DNA from: Verrucomicrobiota bacterium
Lineage (GTDB): Bacteria; Verrucomicrobiota; Verrucomicrobiia; Opitutales; Opitutaceae
DNA: 64,000 nt
Reading direction: 5' to 3'
Assembly (NCBI GenBank): GCA_023428905.1
Contig: JAEYWP010000004.1
Location: forward strand, 496,001 to 560,000
Positions 44,312 to 52,470 of this stretch are shown one piece after another. The notes under the pieces were generated by a model that saw only the letters and a list, made by a program, of their open reading frames with translations, was not told the DNA's origin and searched no databases. Within the stretch, counting starts at the first letter, position 1. Each line of letters starts with the position of its first letter. The position numbers and the translations under genes were made by a program.

Positions 44312-45622
44312 ATGACCCACGTCCGTCGCCTCTCTGTATTCGAAATCTGGAACATGAGTTTCGGGTTTCTCGGCATCCAGTTCGGCTGGGGACTGCAAAT
44401 GGCGAATATGAGCGCCATCTACCAGTACCTCGGCGCGGAGGAGAGCGACATTCCCCTGCTCTGGCTGGCAGCTCCCGTCACCGGGCTGCTGGTCCAGCCG
44501 GTGATCGGTTATTGCAGCGATCGCACCTGGACCCGGCTCGGCCGCCGTCGGCCCTATTTTTTGGTCGGGGCACTGCTGGCGAGTCTGGCGCTGATTGCGA
44601 TGCCGAACTCGTCGACCCTATGGATGGCGGCAGGCTTGCTCTGGGTGCTCGACGCCTCGGTCAACGTTTCGATGGAGCCGTTCCGGGCTTTTGTGGGTGA
44701 CCTCCTGCCACCGGACCAGCGCAAGGTGGGATTCGCGATGCAAAGCCTCTTGATCGGGCTCGGCGCCATCGCTTCGTCCTCCCTTCCCTGGGTACTCACC
44801 AACGTCTTCGACCTCGGCGGTTCGGCAGGGGAGGGGCGCATCCCCTTCACCGTGCACCTTTCTTTCTACATTGGTGCGGCGGTGTTTCTTGCCGCCGTAC
44901 TTTACACCATCCTCACCACCCGCGAACACCCGCCCACCGAGCCGCTTCCGCCGGTGAAAGGGGGGGCGTTGGGGGTCCTTTCCGAGATCTTTGGCGGCAT
45001 CGTCCAGATGCCGAAAACGATGCGACAGCTCGCAGCCGTCCAATTCTTCACCTGGCTGGGCCTCTTTTGCCTGTGGATCTATTTTGCGCCGGCGATTGCC
45101 ACCGTGATTTATGGGGCCCAACCCGGCACGCCGCGGTACCAGGAGGGGGTGGAATGGGGCGGGGTGTGTTTTTCCACCTACAATGGAGTGGCCTTCGCCT
45201 TCTCGTTTCTCCTGATCGCGCTGACCCGCCGGTTTTCCGCCAAGGCGATCCATGCCGTCTGCCTGATCTGCGCCGGCGCCGGCCTCCTCAGCGTTGGGTT
45301 TTGGACCACCCCGTCGCTGCTCCTGATCTCGATGGTCGGCGTGGGCATCGGCTGGGCCAGCATCCTGTCCATGCCGTACGCGATGCTGGCGAACGCCATC
45401 CCCGCAGCGCGGATGGGCTTTTTCATGGGTGTATTCAATTTCTTCATCGTTCTGCCCCAGATCGTCGCGGCCACCGCCCTTGGCCAGGTGGTGAAGCACC
45501 TGCTCGGCGGCCGGGCCATGCCGGTCGTGATGCTGGGAGGGGCCTCTCTACTGGTGGCGGCTGCGATGCTGATGTTTGTGGAAGACACTGCCGAGGCGAC
45601 GCCGCCCGAAGCACGCGCCTGA
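44312..45622 (+). CDS. MFS sugar transporter (SLC45/GPH-like)
   Basis: Twelve-helix sugar symporter of 436 residues. Seen: FEIWNMSFGFLGIQFGWGLQ at the start, the helix 2-3 loop GYCSDRTWTRLGRRRPYFLV typical of the sucrose/maltose (SLC45-like) group, and FRAFVGDLLPPDQRKVGFAM. Position directly after malQ suggests maltose or a glucoside as cargo. Convergent with the AraC regulator gene after a weak hairpin. Confidence 0.87.
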   Translation: MTHVRRLSVFEIWNMSFGFLGIQFGWGLQMANMSAIYQYLGAEESDIPLLWLAAPVTGLLVQPVIGYCSDRTWTRLGRRRPYFLVGALLASLALIAMPNSSTLWMAAGLLWVLDASVNVSMEPFRAFVGDLLPPDQRKVGFAMQSLLIGLGAIASSSLPWVLTNVFDLGGSAGEGRIPFTVHLSFYIGAAVFLAAVLYTILTTREHPPTEPLPPVKGGALGVLSEIFGGIVQMPKTMRQLAAVQFFTWLGLFCLWIYFAPAIATVIYGAQPGTPRYQEGVEWGGVCFSTYNGVAFAFSFLLIALTRRFSAKAIHAVCLICAGAGLLSVGFWTTPSLLLISMVGVGIGWASILSMPYAMLANAIPAARMGFFMGVFNFFIVLPQIVAATALGQVVKHLLGGRAMPVVMLGGASLLVAAAMLMFVEDTAEATPPEARA

Positions 45623-45636
45623 GGGGTGGTCGGTGG

Positions 45637-45656
45637 GGACGAGCCTACGCTCGTCG
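45637..45656. terminator. Short hairpin between convergent genes
   Basis: GACGAG and CTCGTC pair around CCTACG, between the stop of the MFS gene and the stop of the AraC regulator gene. No T-run; could act as a weak bidirectional terminator. Confidence 0.35.
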
Positions 45657-45663
45657 CAGGCGG

Positions 45664-46674
45664 TCAGTTCTGGCTCACGACCATCGCGGGATGGCCGTGC
45701 GTGTAGTCGACGCGATCGAAATAGATGGTCTTCGGCCGGTCCTCCCGCGCGCTGCGCTGCAGGTCGAGCCGGTCGCGGAAATCCTGCGGCGACTCGCCTT
45801 TGTGCTTCTTGAAAACGCGCGCGAAATACGCCGGATCGGCAAAGCCACTGGCGTACGCGATTTCCGAAATATACAGCGGTGTCGTTTCCAGGGCCAGGAT
45901 CGCACCCTCGATGCGGATCCGCTGGATGTAATGGATCAACTTCTCACCCGTTTCCCGGTGGAAGAGATGGGAAAGGTAGTCGGGAGAACACTGCAGCTTT
46001 TCCGCGATGACCTTCACATTGAGGTCGGGGTTGGAGAACTGTTCGCGGACAATCCATTTCACCTGAAAAACCTTTCCGATGTCGCGGTTCAGTTTGCCGC
46101 TTCCGGTCTCCACCGTGTTCAGGAACATCCCGATCAGGGACATCAGCAGCCCCTTCACGACGTGCTGGCGGGCGGGCGCCTGCATGTGAAAGGTCTGCAC
46201 GAGGGTATTGGTCAACGTCAGGTAGACGTCGAGGTTCGGCACATCGAAAAACTCGATCACCTCGATGTCCGGACGGGTGGGAGCCACCTCCCGCGCAAAA
46301 TGCAGGCTGAGGGTGTGACTGTAGAAGCCCGCCACGAGGTTACGGAAAGGCTCGTGCGCGTCGCTGAAGACGCGCTCCCCATGCGGCACGCCGGCGGGCA
46401 TCACACACATTTCGCCGGGCCGCAGTTCGAAGGACTCGCGAGGGAAGTGAAATTCCGTGGTGCCCTGAAGCTGGAGGAAGATCTCCGGCTTGAAGTGAAA
46501 ATGCATGTCCGCGTGCTTCTGCATCAGGCTCTCTTCGCGGGGAATCTTCAGCTTCAATTGCTGGCGATCCGCCTGTCTGATCAGGCGTTCAAAAATCTCG
46601 CGCATCTCTGCGCGGTCGTGGAACTGGAGCGGTTTGCCGGGGCAACCGGTATCTAAGAAACGTCCGTCCTTCAT
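45664..46674 (-). CDS. AraC-family transcriptional regulator
   Basis: Ligand-responsive regulator of 336 residues from the ATG at 46674. The N-terminal half is a cupin sensor domain (MHFHFKPEIFLQLQGTTEFH, RPGEMCVMPAGVPHGE); the C-terminal half has two helix-turn-helix motifs (VKVIAEKLQCSPDYLSHLFH and PLYISEIAYASGFADPAYFA followed by RVFKKHKGESPQDFR). It is divergent from the TonB receptor gene, whose 713-base upstream region holds a 21-bp-spaced repeat that is a natural candidate target. Inducer probably a sugar. Confidence 0.9.
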   Translation of the reverse strand: MKDGRFLDTGCPGKPLQFHDRAEMREIFERLIRQADRQQLKLKIPREESLMQKHADMHFHFKPEIFLQLQGTTEFHFPRESFELRPGEMCVMPAGVPHGERVFSDAHEPFRNLVAGFYSHTLSLHFAREVAPTRPDIEVIEFFDVPNLDVYLTLTNTLVQTFHMQAPARQHVVKGLLMSLIGMFLNTVETGSGKLNRDIGKVFQVKWIVREQFSNPDLNVKVIAEKLQCSPDYLSHLFHRETGEKLIHYIQRIRIEGAILALETTPLYISEIAYASGFADPAYFARVFKKHKGESPQDFRDRLDLQRSAREDRPKTIYFDRVDYTHGHPAMVVSQN

Positions 46675-47387
46675 GGAAGTGAACCGGGGTTTACTGCGCT
46701 GCGGTGGGGTGGGACACGCCGGCAAAGCGGCGGAGGCGGTTAGATGTCGCTACGGTGTCCGCATTTCCGTATAGATCAACTGACATCGCCCGATCCGTTC
46801 TCAAATCTAGGTTTTGTCCTATGCCTCGCTGGTTTCTCAGGGCTGTCGGCGAGCGCGGCTTGCCTGGTCGGCGAGAGCGGGCGGACGTGGTACAAGGTCT
46901 GTATTAGAGCCGCCGCCGACTGGATAAGGCGCAATCATGGCAAGGCGGCTTGCTTGCGCCGCGGCAGCAGGGACATTTCTGATGCACTCCCTGTTCGTGA
47001 AACTGAAAGGTTGCCCCTGACAAGCATTTTTACGCGTATGTAAGCCGCGTTGGGATAACGAATTACCGAGGCGCATTAGCCGACGTTGCGCGGGGAAATG
47101 GGCATCAGCGCCGCTGATGGCAGGTAGTGCCGTCGCTACTCTAACGACAGAGCATCACACTCTAACGTCAGAGCGGTGGGCCCGTTGCTGGTCCGTTTGG
47201 CAGAAAACACACCAGCGCTCGCATGCCGCGCACCGGTCTTCGGAACGCCGCGTGTTTGTTACCTCAACCACCACCTCTTCCCCCGTGCACCGCGGAAACG
47301 TCCTCAAACGTGGCTGCTTGCACGCTGACTGGCGTTAGGAGCGCTACGCCTGTTCAGGACTCTTCCCAAGCGTCTCCCCACATCCGA
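46675..47387. promoter_or_regulatory. 713-base divergent control region (AraC regulator / TonB receptor)
   Basis: No ORF with convincing coding character lies here. It holds the operator-like pair at 47139-47173. Between 47000 and 47050 there is a relatively AT-rich patch (CTGACAAGCATTTTTACGCG) that could carry promoter elements. The length suggests a long 5' leader or distal regulation of the receptor gene. Confidence 0.5.
47139..47173. promoter_or_regulatory. Two palindromic operator-like sites, 21 bp apart
   Basis: CTCTAACGACAGAG (47139-47152) and CTCTAACGTCAGAG (47160-47173). Each is an inverted repeat of consensus CTCTrACGTyAGAG with a central CG. Start-to-start spacing of 21 bp puts both on one helix face. 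The sites lie 215-250 bases upstream of the TonB receptor ATG. Confidence 0.65.
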
Positions 47388-49835
47388 ATGCAAAGCCCTA
47401 CACCAAGAACCGTGACCTCGCGTCACACCACGCAGCTTGCGCTGGTGGCAACGTCTCTGCTGGCGGCGCACATCGCCACAGCGCAGACCGCCCCCGCCGA
47501 GCCAGCGGCCACTGACGAAGAAGTAGTCCGTATGTCCGAGTTCAGCGTGGCGACCGATCGCGACTACGGGTACCGCGCCTCGAACTCGATCGCGGCCACC
47601 CGCAGCAACACGCCGATCAAGGACGTCCCGATGAACATCGCCGTGTTCACCAAGGACCTCTACGACGACCTCCTGATCACCAACCAGGTCGACCTCGAGC
47701 GCTACAATGCGTCGATGGTCAACGGCCAGGCTGATGTTCGCTCCGACAACCCGATTCAGCAGCAGTACAATGCCTTCCTCTTCCGCGGCTTTGTGCAGAA
47801 TTGGGGCCTTCGCGACGGCATCCGCCAGTATGACCCGGTGGATACACAGGGCCTCTCCCGCGTTGAGGTAATCAAGGGTCCGGCCGCCGCCATGTACGGT
47901 CTTTCGTACGCCGGCGGTGTGATGAACAACATCACCAAGGACGTCGATTTCACGAAGGGTTTCACCCAGGTGCGTCTCACCACGCAGTCCGAGGGTCACT
48001 GGCGCGCCGCGATTGACTCCAACTACACCGGCAAGCTTTCGCGCGGTGAGTTCGGTATCCGCTACAACGGCGCCCACACCAAGTCGGAGGACGAGCGCGC
48101 CCACTCCAAGGGCAAGGTCAAGCACCAGCAGGTCAATCTGGAGTACCGCCCCGTGCCGTCCACCCAGGTGAAGTTCCTCGCTGAACTCGGCTACCGCGAA
48201 AAGCCCAACGGCCTCGGTTATTTCACCCGCGGCGAGACCGATGCCTCGGGCACGGCGCTGAACAACGGTTCTGAAATCCCGCTCCAGATTTTCCACCCCG
48301 AGATTCCCTGGGAATGGAACTGGTCCAATGGGCAGAACATGCGCTCGCTGGATACCAAGCTCTACCGCGCCACGATCAACCAGACCGTCGGCGAGAACTT
48401 CTCCGTCACCGGCTACTGGCAGTATTCGACCCGCCAGCAGATCGACGGCAACGGTTGGGACGCCAACGGTTCCGGCGGCGCCAACAGCTGGGAAGCCGGC
48501 GGCGGCTGGTTCGGTGACATCGGCGCAGCCGATGAACGCATCGAGGCTGGCTACAGCTATCGCGACTGGAGCAACGACATGCACTCCTACGGTGCCACCG
48601 CGGTCTACAAGCTGGACCTCGACCAGGTGAAGAACACCTTCACCTTCGGCGCGAACGCCTGGGGCGAAAAGTTCGTTTCCCGCGCCTACAACCAGTCGCT
48701 CAATGGCGCGACCAACCCGAACCCGATCCACATCGCGTACCCGGTTCGTGCAGGAATCGCCACCGACATCCCCTTCGCTCCGCCGACGGACTTCCGTCCG
48801 ATGACGGCCAGCAACGGGTTCACCCACGAGAACAGCTCCAACGACTACTACTTCGCCGCCTGGCAGAGCGCCTGGCTCGACAACCGCCTGAAGGTGAACA
48901 TCGCCGCCAACCGCACCAACATCAAGTTGCTGCAGTGGGCCAATGGTGAGGACGCCGACGGTCCGAATGTCACCGAGGTCTCCAAGACGTCTCCGATGTA
49001 TGGTGTCGTTTTCGACATCAACAAGGAGTGGTCGCTCTTCGCGGTGCACGGTTCGTCCCTGTTCCCCTCGACCGACAAGGATAGCTTCGGCACGCAGATG
49101 CCTCCGGAAGTCGGCAAGAGCTACGAGGGCGGTGTGAAGTTCGATGTGATGGACGGCCGCTTCTCCGGCACGATCAGCTATTACCAGATCACCAAGGAAG
49201 GTGGCGGTCGCAATGTGGTGCCCGCGGACAACCGCGACACTGCACGTTGGGATGCGATGACACCCGCCGAACGCGCGGCCAACTTCCCGGGTCAGACCCG
49301 CGACGACCTGCGCAACGACGGTGACTGGTTCCCCGCCGGCGAACAGGAGTCGAAGGGCTTCGAAGCGGACGTCGTCATCCAGGCGACCCGCAATTGGCAG
49401 ATCATGTTGAGCTACGCGAACAACGATGTGGAAGTGACCAAGTCTCCCGACCCGTCCCAGCTGGGCCTCAAGTCCATCGGCCATATCAAGCAGCAGTTCG
49501 CCATGCTGAACAAATACAGCTTCGACAGCGGTGCGCTGAAGAACAGCTTCGTGGGCTTCGGCCTGCAGCGTGCGGGCAAGGCTCTCCAGGACTACAGCGG
49601 TCCGGGCGGCTCCGCTCGCTACAACCCGAGCACGCTCTGGGTTGAGGTGTTCGCCGGCTACCGCTTCAAGATGCTCGGTTACAACTCCTCCGTTCAGCTG
49701 AACGTGAAGAATCTGACCAAGCAGGAAGAGTTCGTGGGCTGGCAGGCGACCGGTTCCTCCTCGATCCGCGCGACCCAGCGCTACGAGGTGGACACCAAGA
49801 TTCGCTACGCCCTGACGCTCGGCATCGACCTCTGA
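47388..49835 (+). CDS. TonB-dependent outer-membrane receptor
   Basis: Outer-membrane 22-stranded receptor with N-terminal plug, taking up a bulky ligand (siderophore or glycan) using TonB energy. Seen in 815 residues: signal peptide (TTQLALVATSLLAAHIATAQ), TonB-box-like EEVVRMSEFSVATD, the plug with SNTPIKDVPMNIAVFTKDL, FLFRGFVQNWGLRDGI and VEVIKGPAAAMYGLSYAGG, followed by a barrel rich in alternating aromatic residues and a C-terminal RYEVDTKIRYALTLGIDL. Codon use is strongly C-ending, suggesting high expression. Regulated probably by the divergent AraC protein; no inner-membrane transporter is adjacent. Confidence 0.93.
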   Translation: MQSPTPRTVTSRHTTQLALVATSLLAAHIATAQTAPAEPAATDEEVVRMSEFSVATDRDYGYRASNSIAATRSNTPIKDVPMNIAVFTKDLYDDLLITNQVDLERYNASMVNGQADVRSDNPIQQQYNAFLFRGFVQNWGLRDGIRQYDPVDTQGLSRVEVIKGPAAAMYGLSYAGGVMNNITKDVDFTKGFTQVRLTTQSEGHWRAAIDSNYTGKLSRGEFGIRYNGAHTKSEDERAHSKGKVKHQQVNLEYRPVPSTQVKFLAELGYREKPNGLGYFTRGETDASGTALNNGSEIPLQIFHPEIPWEWNWSNGQNMRSLDTKLYRATINQTVGENFSVTGYWQYSTRQQIDGNGWDANGSGGANSWEAGGGWFGDIGAADERIEAGYSYRDWSNDMHSYGATAVYKLDLDQVKNTFTFGANAWGEKFVSRAYNQSLNGATNPNPIHIAYPVRAGIATDIPFAPPTDFRPMTASNGFTHENSSNDYYFAAWQSAWLDNRLKVNIAANRTNIKLLQWANGEDADGPNVTEVSKTSPMYGVVFDINKEWSLFAVHGSSLFPSTDKDSFGTQMPPEVGKSYEGGVKFDVMDGRFSGTISYYQITKEGGGRNVVPADNRDTARWDAMTPAERAANFPGQTRDDLRNDGDWFPAGEQESKGFEADVVIQATRNWQIMLSYANNDVEVTKSPDPSQLGLKSIGHIKQQFAMLNKYSFDSGALKNSFVGFGLQRAGKALQDYSGPGGSARYNPSTLWVEVFAGYRFKMLGYNSSVQLNVKNLTKQEEFVGWQATGSSSIRATQRYEVDTKIRYALTLGIDL

Positions 49836-49868
49836 GTTTTGGCGGAATTTCTGAGTCTGTAGTGTTGC

Positions 49869-49904
49869 GGAGGAGGGCGAGTTTTCGCCCTCCTCCTTTT
49901 TTTT
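49869..49904 (+). terminator. Rho-independent terminator of the TonB receptor gene
   Basis: A 12-bp stem GGAGGAGGGCGA / TCGCCCTCCTCC with GTTT loop followed by eight T. Confidence 0.96.
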
Positions 49905-49955
49905 GCCCATCAGCACGGTTGCGTTTCCGCCGCCTCCACCGTCCGCTTGCTGCCC

Positions 49956-50348
49956 GTGTCGGCCCCATTCCTCCACAGCCCCCTGTTTCGCCGCCTCGCC
50001 GGCCCCGTGGCCGGTTGCGTGGTGTCCGGTCTGATCTGGCGCGTCCATGGCGGAGCGGTTCCCCGGGGCATCTTTGTGGCGACAGTCCTGCTGGCTGTCC
50101 TCGCGCTCGTCGCACCGCGGCTCTACGCGCCGGTGCAATGGGCGCTCGAGGGATTTGGACGTGCGGTCGCACGGGGCGTCACCTGGGTGGTGCTCGGCCT
50201 GCTTTTCGTGGGCGTCTTTATTCCCGGGCGGCTTCTCCTGGCGCTCCGTCGCAAGGATCCGCTCCAGCTGCGCCGGCCCGCAGTGGACTCTTATTGGGAG
50301 TTGCCGCGCCCGTCGCGCGGCGCGGAGTCCTTTGACCGTCAGTTTTGA
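49956..50348 (+). CDS. SxtJ-like small membrane protein
   Basis: Hydrophobic protein of about 130 residues with roughly three membrane segments (LAGPVAGCVVSGLIW, GIFVATVLLAVLALVAP, GVTWVVLGLLFVGVFIPGRL) and a conserved-looking tail (RRKDPLQLRRPAVDSYWELP). Size, layout and position directly before a carbamoyltransferase match SxtJ-family proteins. The start is probably GTG at 49956; a TTG nine bases earlier is also possible. One base separates it from the carbamoyltransferase start, so the two are translationally coupled. Molecular role unknown. Confidence 0.75.
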   Translation: MSAPFLHSPLFRRLAGPVAGCVVSGLIWRVHGGAVPRGIFVATVLLAVLALVAPRLYAPVQWALEGFGRAVARGVTWVVLGLLFVGVFIPGRLLLALRRKDPLQLRRPAVDSYWELPRPSRGAESFDRQF

Positions 50349-50349
50349 C

Positions 50350-52167
50350 ATGCGCATCCTGGGAATCAGCGCCTTTTACCACGATTCCGCCGCGGTCCTG
50401 CTGGAGGATGGGCACATCGCCGCGGCCGTGCAGGAGGAAAGGCTCACCCGGATCAAACACGATCCGGCGTTCCCCACCCAGGCCATCCGCCATTGTCTCG
50501 AGCGGTGCCCGGGGGAAATCGACGCGGTTGTCTATTACGAGAAACCGATCGTTAAGTTCGAGCGGATCCTGACCACTGCCTTTGCCGTGGCCCCGCGCGG
50601 TTTTGGCGCCTTCGCCGCCGCCATCCCGGCCTGGGTGCGACGCAAGCTCTGGGTGCCGGCCGCGATCGAGCGCGAACTCCAGCGGCTCGGCCACGATGTT
50701 TCCGCCCGTATCCATTTTGCCACCCACCACGGCTCCCACGCAGCCAGCGCGTTTTTTGCCTCTCCCTTCCCGAGCGCCGCCATTGTGACAACCGATGGAG
50801 TGGGGGAGTGGACCACCACCGCCCTTGCGCACGGGCGGGGCAACCGGATCGAGCCGCTGCGGGAACTGCGCTTTCCCCACTCCCTCGGTCTCCTGTATTC
50901 GGCGTTCACCTACTACTGCGGCTTCCGGGTCAACTCTGGTGAATACAAGTTGATGGGACTGGCGCCCTACGGGCAGCCACGTTACCGCGACCTGATCCTC
51001 GGCAACCTGATCGATCTCAAGGAGGACGGCTCCTTCCGGTTGAACCTCGATTTTTTCGGCTATCTCCGGGGCGAGACGATGGTCAACGAGCGCTTCTGCC
51101 GATTGTTCGGCGGACCCGCGCGGTCCCCCTCTGCCGAAACCAGCCAGCGCGACTGCGACCTGGCGCGTTCCATCCAGGTGGTGGCCGAGGAAGTCATCCT
51201 GCGCCTGGCCCGCACGGCCTTCGCCTGCACCGGGGAAAAACGCCTCTGTCTCGCCGGCGGGGTGGCCCTCAACTGTGTGGCAAACGGACGACTCCTGCGG
51301 GAGGGGCCGTTTGAGGAGATCTGGGTCCAGCCCGCGGCCGGTGACGCCGGCGGGGCACTGGGCGCGGCGCTGAGTTATTATTACGAGTGCAAAAACGCCG
51401 AGCGCCGAGCAGATGGAAAGACCGATCTGATGCAGGGGACACGCCTCGGCCCCGACTACTCGGACGCGGCGATCGACGATGCGCTCAAGGACTACGGACT
51501 TTCCGCCCCACTCCTCGGCGACGGGGAAATGCTGGAGCGTGTAGCCGCGCGGGTCGCGGAAGGGGCGGTGGTGGGCTTTTTCCAGGGCCGGGCTGAGTTT
51601 GGCCCGCGCGCCCTCGGCAGTCGCTCCATCCTCGCCGATGCCCGCTCCCCGGAAATGCAGCGGGTCCTGAATCTCAAGATTAAGGGCCGCGAATCCTTTC
51701 GGCCCTTCGCCCCGATCGTTCTGGAGGAACGGACCGGGGAGTATTTCGACCTGGCGCACCCCTCTCCCTACATGCTGTTCACCGCCCCGGTGAAGGAGTC
51801 ACGCCGCCGGTCCCCGGCCGACACCAGCGGAGACCTCCTTGCGCAGGTGAATGCCGTCCGTTCCGACATTCCCGCGGTCACGCACGTCGATTACTCCGCC
51901 CGGGTGCAAACCGTCGCGCGCGAGCAGATGCCGCAACTGCACGCCCTGCTTGCCGCCTTCGAGCGGCTGACCGGGTGTGCCGTGATGATCAACACCTCGT
52001 TTAACGTTCGCGGGGAGCCGCCGGTTTGCGCGCCGCGCGACGCGATCGAATGCTTCCTCCGCACGGAAATGGATGTGCTCGCGATCGGAAACCGCGTCCT
52101 AGAAAAACGTGACGTTCCCAGCGAACGCATCCAGCAACTGCCTCCACGCGTCTTCGCACCGGATTGA
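50350..52167 (+). CDS. NodU/CmcH-type carbamoyltransferase
   Basis: O-carbamoyltransferase using carbamoyl phosphate and ATP to carbamoylate a hydroxyl of a sugar or small molecule. Seen in 605 residues: ILGISAFYHDSAAVLLEDGH, the metal/adenylate-site region THHGSHAASAFFASPF, TTDGVGEWTT, SGEYKLMGLAPYG, LAGGVALNCVANGRLL, and the C-terminal YrdC-like part with QGRAEFGPRALGSRSILADA and FNVRGEPPVCAPRDAIECFL. Complete. The neighbours (SxtJ, DUF5989, SGNH hydrolase) argue for modification of an envelope glycan or glycolipid rather than of an antibiotic, but the substrate is unknown. Confidence 0.92.
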   Translation: MRILGISAFYHDSAAVLLEDGHIAAAVQEERLTRIKHDPAFPTQAIRHCLERCPGEIDAVVYYEKPIVKFERILTTAFAVAPRGFGAFAAAIPAWVRRKLWVPAAIERELQRLGHDVSARIHFATHHGSHAASAFFASPFPSAAIVTTDGVGEWTTTALAHGRGNRIEPLRELRFPHSLGLLYSAFTYYCGFRVNSGEYKLMGLAPYGQPRYRDLILGNLIDLKEDGSFRLNLDFFGYLRGETMVNERFCRLFGGPARSPSAETSQRDCDLARSIQVVAEEVILRLARTAFACTGEKRLCLAGGVALNCVANGRLLREGPFEEIWVQPAAGDAGGALGAALSYYYECKNAERRADGKTDLMQGTRLGPDYSDAAIDDALKDYGLSAPLLGDGEMLERVAARVAEGAVVGFFQGRAEFGPRALGSRSILADARSPEMQRVLNLKIKGRESFRPFAPIVLEERTGEYFDLAHPSPYMLFTAPVKESRRRSPADTSGDLLAQVNAVRSDIPAVTHVDYSARVQTVAREQMPQLHALLAAFERLTGCAVMINTSFNVRGEPPVCAPRDAIECFLRTEMDVLAIGNRVLEKRDVPSERIQQLPPRVFAPD

Positions 52168-52303
52168 GCGTGGGACGAGGGGCCACCTTCCCCGCCATCC
52201 CGGTGATTTTCCCCTCGTCAGATTTCCCGTCCCGCTTTCCCATTCGTCCTTCGAGCTTTGCTTTTCGTCCTTCCGGCTCCTGGCGCCGGTATCCCCGCCA
52301 TCC

Positions 52304-52468
52304 ATGTCCGCCTTCCGACATCTTTCCCGTTTGCTCCGTGACGTCTGGGGTTTTGCGCGTGCACACAAGGCCTGGTGGATTGTCCCCCTGGTGGTCCTGC
52401 TCCTCCTGGTCGGCGCTCTGATCGTGGGAGTCTCGTCGATTTCGCCGTTCATCTATTCGCTCTTCTGA
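52304..52468 (+). CDS. DUF5989 family small membrane protein
   Basis: Protein of 54 residues: an amphipathic start (RHLSRLLRDVWGFARAHKAW), one membrane helix (WIVPLVVLLLLVGALIVGV) and the ending SSISPFIYSLF. The W-F/L-x-KxWW...P...LL.GALI...SPFIYxLF layout is that of DUF5989, which commonly lies next to SxtJ and carbamoyltransferase genes. The SGNH-hydrolase start follows after 2 bases. Function unknown. Confidence 0.8.
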   Translation: MSAFRHLSRLLRDVWGFARAHKAWWIVPLVVLLLLVGALIVGVSSISPFIYSLF

Positions 52469-52470
52469 CC

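Noticed and set aside
46675..47387. Small ORFs in the region between the AraC regulator and the TonB receptor
   Set aside because: They are short, Arg/Ser-rich, overlap one another on both strands and cross the operator pair; no coding character.
47304..50357. Minus-strand open frame of about 1017 codons across the TonB receptor gene
   Set aside because: Antisense shadow: the plus strand encodes a clear signal peptide, plug and barrel with C-ending codons, which by themselves remove stops from this antisense frame. The antisense protein has no recognisable domain.
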